Shown here one piece after another: positions 33,601 through 44,547 of a DNA stretch of 64,000 bases. Source of the stretch: Tricholoma matsutake. Its lineage: Eukaryota > Basidiomycota > Agaricomycetes > Agaricales > Tricholomataceae. The position numbers and the translations under genes are program-made. Below the pieces are notes generated by a model. That model saw nothing but the letters and a program-made list of their open reading frames with translations. It was not told the DNA's origin and made no database searches. How positions within the stretch are numbered: position 1 is the first letter of the stretch; every line of letters begins with the position of its first letter. Where the stretch lies: NCBI GenBank assembly GCA_026075535.2, contig AP026550.1, forward strand, positions 4,278,001 through 4,342,000, given 5' to 3'.

Positions 33601-36600
33601 CGTTTTCCATATGTACGTATGGGTGGGCCCTCAGTGTTCCTTGGTCAGGGGTGGTTCTTCTGGTGGTTCAAATATGCCAATGACTGGTTCTCCTCGTACA
33701 TATGCAATCAGGAGGTCTGTCGCATCTTGTTCATAGGTTTCTCCCGTTCTTCATATTTCCATGCCGGTGTCTGTCAGTAGTTCCTCATCTGGTACTTCTT
33801 TGACCTTTACTTGAGGGGGAGTTTCCCTGGGCATAGGTACCTCAGCATTGATGGTACCATGATCTGGGGTCCTATAATCGTGGGTCGTGGTAGTCTTCTG
33901 TCGAGGGTCATTTGTCCTGTTTCGTGGTGTCATTTTCACGTTCCTTTTGCCAGTGCTTCCCTCCCCTGTGGAGGTTAGCAATTCCTTCATCTTTTGCATG
34001 ATTTGTCATGTCCTGTCGCATTCATTGTGTTTAGTGTTTTAAGGTCCAGTTCAGTCTGGTTTTTTGACCCCCAAGAGGGCAACCGTGGACTGCAACCGGT
34101 CCAAACTGTTGCCCAAACTTGGAGGACCGCAACCAAACCAAATAGGACCGGTCCTATTCAGTTCGGTTGCCCCAATAGACCAGTTTTGACCGGTTTTTTC
34201 TACTATTTTTACAGTCTAATTAAATTTTATTACAAAACAAATTACATCACCCTGCGAGCAGGTGCTCGCAGTGGTGGAGTTGCTAATAGAAAGAATAAAG
34301 AAAAAGACCAAAGAAAAAAAGAAAGAAAAAGAAACGACACCCATCTCACAATTGTTGCAAGAGTGGGCATCGTACGTTATCCCCCCGATATTCCTTGTTG
34401 TCGGCCCCACATTGTTGTATGTTGTTCCTCACATTGCTGTCCCCGCTGTCATTCGTCACCCTCACGTTGCCATCCCTGCATCATCATGCGTCATCCCCTC
34501 CCTGTTTTTGTCACCATCCTCCCCATTTTTGTCCTCGTTTGTTGTGTTCTCCCTGTCATTCGGGTCGTTCATTATCCCACAGGGGCTGGGTTGTCGTCAG
34601 CACCTCTATTGCCCCCTATGAGCAGTGGCTTGCAGGCGGGATGGTGGTGCTAAGTGACATGGCACCCATTGTGGTCCGGGAACAGAACCACCCTGTGAGC
34701 AGAGGCTTGCAGCGGCGGCGTAGGGCAGGTGGCAGCTCACAGGGGTGACGGAGGGTGAGGGGGTGTTGTCAAATCTAAAACAAAATCAAGTTGTTAGTAA
34801 AAAAAAGAATTCGACAATACAGAAGAATGCACCCGGGGCCCAAACGACACTAGTTTGTTTGGGCGCTTTGCATTCATTCGTTCGTGGTGGCGAGGCTCTG
34901 AGCTAGGCGGGGTGGGTGTCACTGGAGGGTCCCTGTTGGTGTTGGCAGCATCATTCCCATTGGCGTCGCTCCTGCTGGCATCGTCCCTGTTGGTGGTGTT
35001 GTGACGTGGCGTTGGCTGTGGTTAGAAACACAACCCGTTGCCACCCTGCGAGCAGAGGCTCGCAGGCGCAGCATAGGGTGTGGCGTCGTTGGTGGTGGGC
35101 AGCAAAAGATAGGAACCTAAAAAGAATAAATAACTATTAGGTAGTAGAAGTAATAAAGAAAGAAAAAGACACCCTACAGCCCAAATGACAAACTAGCATC
35201 GTTTGGGCCACTTTCGCCGTGTTTGTTCGTTGTTTGTGGGCTTGTGGTGGTCGTTCTCGGCATGGTTGTGGAAAGAACTGAAGTTGTGGCGTGATTGTGG
35301 TATCATGGGAAATGTCTAAATGGTGGTGCCACTTAATTTTTCTGCAGTGCAAGCACGACCAAATGGTCCGTGCACAGCCACGGGTATATAAGCACTTGTT
35401 TCACCAGTGCTTATTTCCCCGGCCTTGTTCCATTATCTGTTACAAGTAGTTTAAAGATAGTTATGTAGTAACTTTTGTAATAATATTAGTTCTTTTACAT
35501 GTAATGTATGTACTATTAGTTCTGAAGTATTATATGGGTAGAAGACCGGTTGCAACCGATTGCAACTGGTCTTCGAACGGTTTTCAAAGATTTCTAAAAT
35601 GAGGCAACCGGCAACTGGGCTGACCCCAAATGTGGGCAACCGCAACTGAAAAAAAGACTGGACCGAGGTTCGGTCCAGTTCGGTCCTATGGTCTTTTCCG
35701 GTCCTATGGACTGGACCTTGAAACACTAATTGTGTTTGCCCTTTTCCAGTTGCTTCTTCTTCTGGTTTTCTCGGGTCTTGGCAACAGCACGTCGTGCTGC
35801 TTCGAGGTTTCTGGCTTCTTTAGGAGTGCTGCTGCTCCTGGTCTTTGCGACAGCTATCTGGGCAGAATTCAGTTCTTTGGCTTTCTTTTTGGAAAGCCTT
35901 TCCTTTGTCTTTGCCACGGCTAGTCATGCTCAGGCAAGGTTTCTCTCCTTCTCTTCGGAGAGTCTTTCTTTTGTTTTTGCCACAGCCAGTCTGGCTCGGG
36001 CAAGGTTCTTCTCTTTCTCTTCAGAGAGCCTCTGTCTCATCTTGGCCATGATGTGTCGAATTTGTGCCATCTTGTCATTTGGTGCCTCTCTTCCAGTATC
36101 GACCCTGGGGAGGTTTACGGTATTAGGGAGGGCCCATTTGGCTCTTCTCATCTTCTCCAAGATTTGTTGGATTTGAGCCCGTCATTCTTCATCTTGGAAC
36201 TCAAGAGTTCCTTTCTTCCAGTCGATAACCAGGTTCACCTCCCACAGCCACGACAGGCCCAGGATTACCAATTCCTTGCCTAGTCCAGCGACTAGGTATT
36301 CCATTGGGTAGCTCCATCCATTGATGTGGAGCCTCCCTTTCACGTATCTTGTGATCATTCCCTGCTTATTTGGGGTTCCATCTACATTTGTGGCCCAGAT
36401 GGTATGGCCTAAGGGATATGTTCTGATCCCTTCTCGTTTGACAAAGTTCGAGTCGATAAAGACTCCTCCTGCTCCAGAGTCGAGGAGCGCGTTTGTTGCG
36501 ACGTCTTTCCCATTGTCTGACTCAGCTACCCAAATAGACAGGTGCATAGATTGTCTATTCATGGTAGCTAAGAGTACAGATCCTATGGAGACTTCAGCAG

Positions 36601-36627
36601 TGACTGGCATCATATCAGGTTGCTGTT
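30609..36627 (-). pseudogene. Pol of chromovirus G, frameshifted and split by a hAT element
   Basis: Minus-strand order. Protease 36613-36182 (LLDSGAGGVFIDS). Linker of repeated AVAKTKERLSEEKERNLA units (36160-35740), cut by the hAT at 34032-35728. Reverse transcriptase 33272-32811 with intact YMDD ([13 protein letters not shown]). RNase H 32570-32181 ([14 protein letters not shown]). Integrase 31898-30838: [35 protein letters not shown]; the Glu block is broken by a frameshift ([12 protein letters not shown] in place of [12 protein letters not shown]). Chromodomain 30791-30609 (HKKHSKTHRYLVKWVDYP). At least three frame changes. Confidence 0.88.
34032..35728. mobile_element. hAT-like family 1 element (copy 1c), enlarged to 1.7 kb
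   Basis: Ends TAGTGTTTTAAGGTCCAGTT and GACTGGACCTTGAAACACTA; exact 8-bp duplication ATTGTGTT (34024-34031, 35729-35736). Removal restores the G linker sequence seen uninterrupted in F (near 39860-39900). The middle 1.2 kb is unlike the other copies and holds four hairpin units of CTGCGAGCAGAGGCTCGCAG type. No transposase recognised. Confidence 0.92.
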
Positions 36628-37159
36628 CTAAAAACCCGATTCCTCCATAAGGTTGAGGGCTCGTTCCTTTTCTTCTTTGTCTAGTTCATCCAGCATTGTG
36701 CAGATCTTCTGGTAGGTGTCCACCCCAGTCTTCTTCTGGGTGAAGCGGTTTTGGTAGGGAGGGGGCGCTGACCCCGTCTGAGTGGGGTTCTTTCCATCCC
36801 TGTGGTCGGACAATCGGTGTCCCGGCTGGTGGCAGATGAAACATAATCCCTTTTGGAGGTGTTCCACGCATTCTTGGTTTGTCAGTCAGTTGATGTCAAG
36901 AGAGGGCTGTCCTTTCTTTGTCGTTTTGTTTGTCTTCTGGTTCTGCCTGGTCTTTCCCAGGATTGCCATGGCCCGTTTCCATTGGCCTTTGTATTTCAAA
37001 GCTGCCTTTATCCAGCCTTTGAGAGTGTTGGGTACCATCTCCATTGTGTGTACCCTCTTCAGTAATTTGGGGTGCAGTCCATCCATGAAGTACTCAATCA
37101 TGGCTGCATCTTCTGTGATTCCCGTCCTGTCTTTCAGGATGCAGAAGTTTGCCACATAT
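36628..37159 (-). pseudogene. Gag of chromovirus G, 3' part (5' part lies at 45335-45650)
   Basis: Reads LKDRTGITEDAAMIEYFMDGLHP, then a zinc knuckle CFICHQPGHRLSDH, where the last Cys of CCHC is replaced, and ends at TAG 36628-36630 after MEESGF. Element F interrupts it after NLEEYV; the 5' part (GGTAAAWAQAFVNQHQ) is at 45521-45335. The start region is deleted relative to F. The slippery heptamer GGGTTTT is present (minus strand, 36637-36631). Confidence 0.88.
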
Positions 37160-37769
37160 TGTTACAATTTTCCTTGTAACTCATGGAACCTGATGCACCC
37201 AACGATCCCCTCCAGACAGGAGGCACCCCTTGATTCATGCCTAGGGCATGTCCTTGACATCAGACACACACACGACGCATGCCGACTGCATGCATTTGAT
37301 CCCCTTCCCATGGAAGGCACCCTTGACGCATGGTGACTCCATGCACCCAAACCCACTCCCACACATGCTGTGATACGACGGCCCCCTGACATGAGGTCCA
37401 TGATGTTGGACGCCTCATGCAAGGCATGAGGCCTATTGTTTCTATTCTTACTTGATATGCATCTATCTTTCCGATTGGATGATAAGGACCTCCCTCGTAG
37501 TATAAGTACTGCAACTCGTAGTAGGGATGTCCTTAGTTTAGATCTAGGCAATTAACAGCCTTAACTTGCAACTCGCAAACTTACTCAAAACCACTAAGGA
37601 AGCCCCTTAGTGCATGAACCTGAACGACTCTATGCAGAAGCCCTGCTAGAGTGCACTACTTATCTTACGTTGGATGCTCCGAGTAAGACTAGTGCTGAAT
37701 GACTCGTTGAGGAAGCAACTCATCGAACGACATCGACTAGATCGAGTGGTTGAGGCTTCACCCTTAACA
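37160..37769 (+). repeat. 5' LTR of chromovirus F
   Basis: 610 bp, homologous to the LTRs of G in inverted orientation. The internal region begins TAAGATCTAAACTATCTGC; I could not assign a priming tRNA. Confidence 0.94.
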
Positions 37770-38085
37770 TAAGATCTAAACTATCTGCTAGCCCACCTAC
37801 CTAGGTGTAGGCAATACATCTCGATACACACCACAGCGACCCGGGTCTAGACAAACCCCAGACCAACCACCAAGAGAAGCGGAACCACAGCCAGGTTCAT
37901 CTTGGTACCGATACAATGGAAGACTAGTCCGTTACTCGACCCCAGCACAGCGTTGGTTCTACAGATCAACCGACAGACAATGAGGAGATTTCCTCACCGA
38001 CGAAGACTTTGAACAACTGCACACACCCCCACCTGAAACATCCACCCACTTCTTAACAGATGAAACTGACAACCTCTATAACGAG

Positions 38086-38982
38086 ATGTCCGAACCCGCA
38101 ACCATACCGATGACGTCCATGAAGGACATTCAAATCCGATCACCAACAGACTTCTCAGGAGAGCGGACCAAGACCGCCAAGTTCCTGCAGGAGATAGACC
38201 TGTACCTGCGAATCAATGACCAGGTCTATGACATGAATGACAAGAAGATTATCTTCATGCTGTCCTTCATGAATGGAGGGACAGCAGCTGCCTGGGCGCA
38301 GGCATTCGTCAACCAACACCAGTCTGAGGGACTCGGTGAATACGCAGACTTCCAACAGAAGGTCTTAGAGGCCTTCTTGCCAATCGATGACACCGGAACG
38401 GCAAAGACAGAGATCAAGAATCTCAAGCAAGGTTCAGGGAACCTTGAAGAATATGTGGCGAACTTCCGCATCCTGAAAGACAGGACAGGAATCACAGAAG
38501 ATGCAGCCATAATTGAGTACTTCATGGACGGACTGCATCCCGAATTATTGAAGAGGGTACACACAATGGAGACAGTGCCCAACATGCTCAAAGGCTGGAT
38601 AAAGGCAGCTTCAAAATACGAAGGCCAATGGAAACGGGCCATGGCAATCCTGGGAAAGACCAGGCAGAACCAGAAGACAAACGAAAGGACAAAGAAAGGA
38701 CAGCCCTCTCTTGATATCAACTGACTGATGAACCAAGAATGTGTGGAACACCTCCGGAAGGGATTGTGTTTCATCTGCCACCAACCAGGACACCGATCAT
38801 CCGACCACAGGGATGGAAAGAACCCCACTCAGATGGGGTCAGCACCCCCTCCCTACCGAAACCGCTTCACCCAGAAGAAGACTGGGGTGGACACCTACCA
38901 GAAGATCCACATGATGCTGGATGAACTAGACGAAGAAGAAAAGGAACGAGCCCTTAACCTCATGGAGGAATCGGGTTTTTAG
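38086..38982 (+). pseudogene. Gag of chromovirus F, one internal TGA
   Basis: Start MSEPATIPMTSMKDIQI at 38086; TAG at 38980-38982. One TGA at 38722-38724 is the only interruption of 299 codons. Capsid-like stretch TDFSGERTKTAKFLQEID, FMLSFMNGGTAAAWAQAF and NLEEYVANFRILKDRTG matches fungal gag (retrotrans_gag type). The zinc knuckle reads CFICHQPGHRSSDH (final Cys position occupied by His), also altered in G, so the variation may be ancestral. Confidence 0.92.
38973..38979 (+). promoter_or_regulatory. Gag-pol -1 ribosomal frameshift site (GGGTTTT)
   Basis: The gag codons GGT TTT TAG are preceded by G, giving the canonical X XXY YYZ heptamer G GGT TTT directly before the gag stop. A -1 slip reads GGG TTT TTA GAA and enters the pol frame, open from here. 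The heptamer and stop are conserved in G. Confidence 0.8.
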
Positions 38983-41900
38983 AACAGCGGCCTGATACAA
39001 CGCCAGTCACTGCTGTAGTCTCCCTAGGGTCTGTACTCTTAGCTACCATGAATAGACAATCTATGTGCCTGTCTATTTGGGTAGCTGAGTCAGACAACGG
39101 GAAAGACATTGCAACGAACACGCTCCTTGACTCTGGAGCAGGAGGAGTCTTTATCGACTCAAACTTCGTCGAACAAGAAGGGATCAGAACATATCCCTTA
39201 GGCCACACCATCCGGGCCACAAATGTAGACGGGACCCTGAACAAGCAGGGAACGATCACCAGATGCATGAAAGGAAGACTCCACATCAATGGAAGGAGCT
39301 ACCCAATAGAATACCTAGTCGCCAGGCTAGGCAAAGAATTGGTAATCCTGGGCCTGCCATGGCTGCGGGAGATAAACCCGATCATTGATTGGAAGAAGGG
39401 AACCTTTGAGTTCCGAGATGAAGAATGACAGGCTCAGATCAAACAAATCTTGGAAAAGACAAGAAGAGCCGAACGGGCCCTCCTGAACACCCTAAACCTT
39501 CCTAGGGTAGACACCGAAAGGGAGGCGCCAAATGACAGAATGGCACGAATTCGACACATCATGGCCAAAACAAGAAAAAGACTCTCCGAAGAGAAAGAGA
39601 GAAACCTTGCCTGAGCACGACTAGCCATGGCAAAGACAAGAGAAAGGCTCGCTGAAGAAAAAGAGAGGAGCCTTGCCTGAGCCTGATTGGCCATGGCAAA
39701 AACAAGAGAAAGGCTTTCAGAGAGGAAAGCAAAAGAACTAAATTCTGTCCAGATAGCCATCGCAAAAACCAGGAGCAGCAACACTCCTAAAGAAACCAGA
39801 AACCTTGAAGTGGCATGACATGCTGTCGCCAAGACCCGAGAAAACCAGAAGAAGAAACAGCTGGAAAAGGGCAAAAACAAAGAATGCGACAAGGCACAAC
39901 AAATTGTGCAAAGGATGAAGGAATTGCTAACCTCCACAGGGGAGGGAAGCACCAGCAAAAGGAACATGAAAATGACACTACAAAACAGGATAAACTACCC
40001 TTGACAACAGACTACCCTGACCCACGATGATAGGACTCCAGATCACGGTACCATCAACACTGAAATACCTATGCACAGGGAGACCCCCCCTCAGGTAAAG
40101 ATCGAAGAGGTACCCAATGAAGAACTACTGGCAGACACCAGCATGGAAATACGAGCAATAGAACCGGCCCCCGAACGAGATGTGATTGAGGACGACTCAA
40201 TACTGATTGCATACGTGCGAGGCAAACCAGTCATTGGCCTATTCAGACCAGCCATAGAACTGCCTCTGACAGAAGAACATCGAGAGCTGACACACAAATA
40301 CATCCGGAAGATGAACACCATCGGCAGACTCGTGAAAGGCAAGGGCTCCCCATGGTACCTACTCAACTCTGACATATGGATCAGAGCAAAGACATCCATA
40401 TCTCAACGACTGGCACATGAGCAAGAGGAGGGAAAGGAGACTAGCCAACAGACCCTGGACGACGTGCTGCCACCAGAATACCAGAAATACAGACAGGTAT
40501 TTGAAAAGGCCACATCTGAACGATTCCTGGAATCAAGACCGTGGGATCATGCAATTGACTTGAAGGAAGGCTTTGTACCAAAAGATTGCAAAGTCTACCC
40601 ATTGACACCAAAAGAACAGGAGAAACTCAATGAGTTTCTTGATGAAAACCTGGAGAAAGGATACATCTGACCATCAAAATCACCCATGGCATCCCCATTC
40701 TTCTTCGGGTTGAAGAAGGACTCCGATGCTCTACAACCTTGCCAAGACTATCGCTATCTGAATGAAGGAACGATCCAGAACAACTACCCCCTGCCACTGA
40801 TCAGAGACCTCTTGGACAAGCTGAAGGGAGCGAGATTTTTCACGAAACTTGATATTCGATGGGGATATCATAATGTATGGATAAAGAAAGGAGACAAGTG
40901 GAAGGCAGCATTCAAGACTAACCGAGGGCTATTCGAGCCAATGGTGATGTTCTTTGGGCTGTGCAACTCACCAGCAACATTCCAGGCCATGATGAACGAT
41001 CTCTTCCAAGATATGCTAGATGAAGGATGGCTCATCATCTATATGGATGACATCCTGATCTTCTCGAAGACGGAAGAAGAACACCAGATAAGGACCGAAA
41101 GGGTCCTCGAACGACTACGACAATGTGATCTCTACCTGAAAATAGAGAAATGCAAATTCAACGTACAGGAAGTCGACTTCTTGGGCATGATCATCAGGCC
41201 CGACGAACTCGCAATGGACAACATGAAGCTGGCTGGGATCAAGGACTGGCCCACGCCAAGGACAGTGAAGGATGTAAGATCCTTCCTAGGATTTGGGAAC
41301 TTCTATCGAAGATTCATCGGACACTTCGCGGATCTGGCCAGACCACTGAATGATTTGACGAAGAAGAACCAGAAATTCGAATGGACGAACGACTGCCAGC
41401 AATTGTTCAATGCGCTAAAAAGGAAATTCAACAAAGCCCCAGTACTGCTGATGCCAGACGCAACAAAACCATTTGTGGTGGAATCTGACGCCTCAAAATT
41501 TGCGACAGGTGCAGTACTCAGACAACAGGACGCCAATGGAGACTGGCACCCATGCGGCTATATCTTGCATTCTTTCAACAAAGCTGAAAGAAATTACGAG
41601 ATATATGACAGGGAACTACTGGGAGTGATCCGAGCACTAGAGACATGGAGACACTACCTACAGGGGACACCGTTCCCTGTGACAGTACTGTCCGATCACA
41701 AGAACCTGATGTATTTCTGTCAGGCGCAGAAACTGAACCGACGACAGGCTAGATGGAGCATCTACCTGTCACAATTTGACCTGAAGCTACAACACGTACC
41801 GGGATCACAGATGGTACAATCTGACGCCCTATCGAGGAGAGCAGATCACATAGCCGAAGAAGACACTGACAATGAGGACAAGACCATCCTCACTGACGAA

Positions 41901-43367
41901 CTGTTCATCAAAACGATCGACACCGAGCTCCAGGGAGCCCTGGTCTCAGCAATAATGAAGGATGACCTTGTAAATGATGCTTTATGAGCCCTGAAAAACA
42001 ACAGAACTCCCCCAATCAAGTCTGCATTGGAGGACTGGAAATTCGAAGACGGCCTGCTCTTTTTCAAAGACAGATGCTACGTGCCACAGGACGAAACCCT
42101 CCGCCGAGCGATCATACAAAAATACCATGATAGCATCACGACAGGACACCCTGGACAATGGCAGATGATTGAGCTGATCTGACGAGACTACTGGTGGCCA
42201 GGAATGGCCAACTTCATCAAGAAGTACGTCGAAGGCTGCGCAAAGTGCCAGCAAATGAAAGTGAATACACACCCGATGACCCCACCACTGACACCGATAT
42301 CATCCGATGCCAGCAGACCATTCAAGCTGGTAATGACAGATTTTATCATGGACTTGCCCGTGATAAACGGATTTGACTCAATCATGGTCGTGGTAGACCA
42401 TGGTCTTACGAAGGGGGTAATTTTTATCCCTTGCACGAAGACGATCGATGCACTTGGCACTGCAGACCTTTACCTGTGCCATGTATACACAAGATTTGGA
42501 CTCCCCAGGAGGATCATCTCAGACAGAGACCCTCGATTTGCATCCAAACTCTTCCAAGAACTCGGACGACTGCTCGGGATCAAGCTATCCATGAGCACTG
42601 CTTATCACCCCCAGACTGATGGAGAAACAGAGCGAGTAAACCAAGAACTAGAAGTTTACCTCCGCATGTTCCGTTTGAACAAACCCGAAGATTGGGAACA
42701 TTATCTCCCAACGGCAGAATTCACGCACAACCAGAAGACGCACTCCGCAGTAAAACATTCGCCATTTTACTTGATGATGGGATATCAACCACACGCTATC
42801 CCCACCCCTTATGAGAAGACGAATGTGCCAGCCACCAAACAGAGAATCCAGGAACTTCTCGCTGCAAGAAGGGAAGCTCTTGCTGCACACGAACTAGCCA
42901 GACAGGCTATGGCTGCCCAAATGAAAGGGCGATATGAACCGTTCAAGGTTGGAGAACAAGTATGGCTTGACTCCAAGAACCTGAAGATGGGCTACCCAAC
43001 GAGAAAATTGGCGCCAAAATGAGAAGGGCCCTTCTTGATTGAAGACGCCCTGTCCAGAACGACATACCGACTGAAACTGCCACTGAGATGGAAGATCCAC
43101 CCAGTATTCCATGCGGCCTTACTCACGCAATACCACGAGAATGACACTCATGGACAGAACTTCCTGACTCCACCACCCGACCTCGTGGAAGGAGAAAATG
43201 AATACGAAGTGGAAGTGATCATCGCACACAAGAAGCACGGCAAGACACGCCATTACCTCGTGAAATGGGTTGACTACCCGACCTCCGAAAACACATGGGA
43301 ACCCGAATCAAACTTAAAACATGCCCCCAAGATCCTGATGGCATATAAGAAGAGGTACCACCTCTAA
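38979..43367 (+). pseudogene. Pol of chromovirus F: single frame broken only by TGA codons
   Basis: One frame from the slippery site to TAA 43365-43367. Protease (LLDSGAGGVFIDS, about 39129); coiled-coil linker with repeated AMAKTRERL units (39540-39870); RT with [14 protein letters not shown] and intact YMDD (about 41037-41060); RNase H ([26 protein letters not shown]); integrase ([44 protein letters not shown]); chromodomain (VKWVDYPTSENTWEP). Internal TGA at 39426, 39612, 39678, 39684, 39816, 40002, 40668, 41985, 42180 and 43020; no TAA or TAG and no frameshift. Where G can be compared (for example 42180) it has CGA. All catalytic residues are kept. Confidence 0.94.
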
Positions 43368-43413
43368 CGAGAACCCAAGACCCCCCTTCCTTTCTACTAC
43401 AACACTCCCCAAT

Positions 43414-44139
43414 ATGCCTGCCGAACAACAATTCACCCGAGACTACCTATGAAACCGATTGAATGCTGATGCCCTTCACGTCCACCTCGCCCACGATCCA
43501 CCAAGATACCATCTGGCCAGGATGTGCTTCTACTATGCTAGCACTATCGAGCAGATGGAACAAAATCTAGAAGAAGCAATGAACGATGCAGCTGCCCTGG
43601 GGATCGAACAGACGATCCAGGAGATGATTGCACCACGGTCAGACAGACCGAGAATGACTGAGGAGAGACCTCACACCCCCTTAGATTGGCACAGATGACC
43701 ACCGACCTTGCCCTCGCCATTCGGCGAGCGGAGCGACAGAGACGAACAACAAGCTCCCTCTGGAGACTCCTCCCGTTCTATGAAGAACCTGGAGATCGTG
43801 CCTAGGGCACCTGAAGTAATTGATCTGACCACCCCTGAACCCGAACCGAAAACCACCCAACCGCCTTGGTCCCCCCCACACATGAGACATGCCAGATGTT
43901 TCATCTGCCAAGAGATAGGCCATTTCGGCCTGATTTGCCCACAATATATTTGCAAGTATTGCAAACAGCGAGGCCCTGGACACTATAGGATGAACTGCCT
44001 GGAGAAACCTCGGAAAGATCGAGAGACCAATCAAAGAGAAGCCGAACACAGACAGCGGCTCTTCTTTAACTCTGGATACGATGATTTTGATGACAACATG
44101 ATGGGAAACATGACAGGGGAGCCATATGGAAGGATTTAA
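43414..44139 (+). pseudogene. Accessory ORF2 of chromovirus F: double zinc knuckle protein
   Basis: ATG at 43414 (MPAEQQFTRDYL), TAA at 44137-44139, 241 codons with TGA at 43450 and 43696 as the only interruptions. The N-terminal half has a helical stretch (TIEQMEQNLEEAMNDAAALG). A motif EVIDLTTPEPEP resembles a SUMO-interaction motif. The C-terminus has two knuckles: CFICQEIGHFGLIC (CX2CX4HX4C) and CKYCKQRGPGHYRMNC (CX2CX6HX4C). Placed in sense orientation after pol, where an envelope would lie in a retrovirus, but it is not envelope-like. Nucleic-acid binding is likely; the rest is unknown. Confidence 0.7.
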
Positions 44140-44157
44140 AAGGCAGAGCTCAAGACG

Positions 44158-44547
44158 ATGGCATGACAAGACAGACCCATGCTCACAGGGATTACGATCC
44201 TTGCCATCGTTGTTGGCATGACCCTGGCTGCAGCGGCAGCCCTAACCTTCGCAGTCTGCCTCTACGCCATCCTCCGAACAGAACCCGAACCCCTGATTAC
44301 AGACATTGAATTTGCCATCCTGCAATGCCCCTCTTTCAACGATACTACCGACTCCTTGACACCGCTACCTAGGGCAGCGCGAACCAGAAGAACCCAATCA
44401 TGGTCCAAGTTCAGACATGAATTATTCCTCCATTGTACCCCTCGACCCCAACCTACCCACATAACCAGACCACGCCCGATCAGACCACGAAGGAGAGACG
44501 AAGATTTAGGTCGAAGTGTGGGACTTTTGACCATAGTGGGGGGGTAA
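44158..44547 (+). pseudogene. Accessory ORF3 of chromovirus F: small single-pass membrane protein
   Basis: ATG at 44158 followed by a TGA two codons later, or ATG at 44179 (122 residues, intact); TAA at 44545-44547, directly against the LTR. Residues 4-32 after the second Met form a hydrophobic helix (TILAIVVGMTLAAAAALTFA), followed by an Arg/Pro-rich tail. The C-terminal coding part overlaps the polypurine tract. A related but broken stretch is present in G near 29540-29740. Function unknown; a chance hydrophobic ORF is possible. Confidence 0.5.

Noticed and set aside
38226..38828. 200-codon minus-strand frame over F gag
   Set aside because: The plus strand has the recognisable gag and zinc knuckle; the minus frame is a shadow.
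38979..43367. TGA reassigned as a sense codon
   Set aside because: Ordinary genes in the window end at TGA (for example Leo1), CGA is present at corresponding sites of G, and B and A differ by CGA versus TGA; deamination explains it.
44158..44547. Envelope gene in chromovirus F
   Set aside because: Only one hydrophobic helix, no signal-peptide/fusion/anchor layout and no cysteine framework; called only a small membrane protein.
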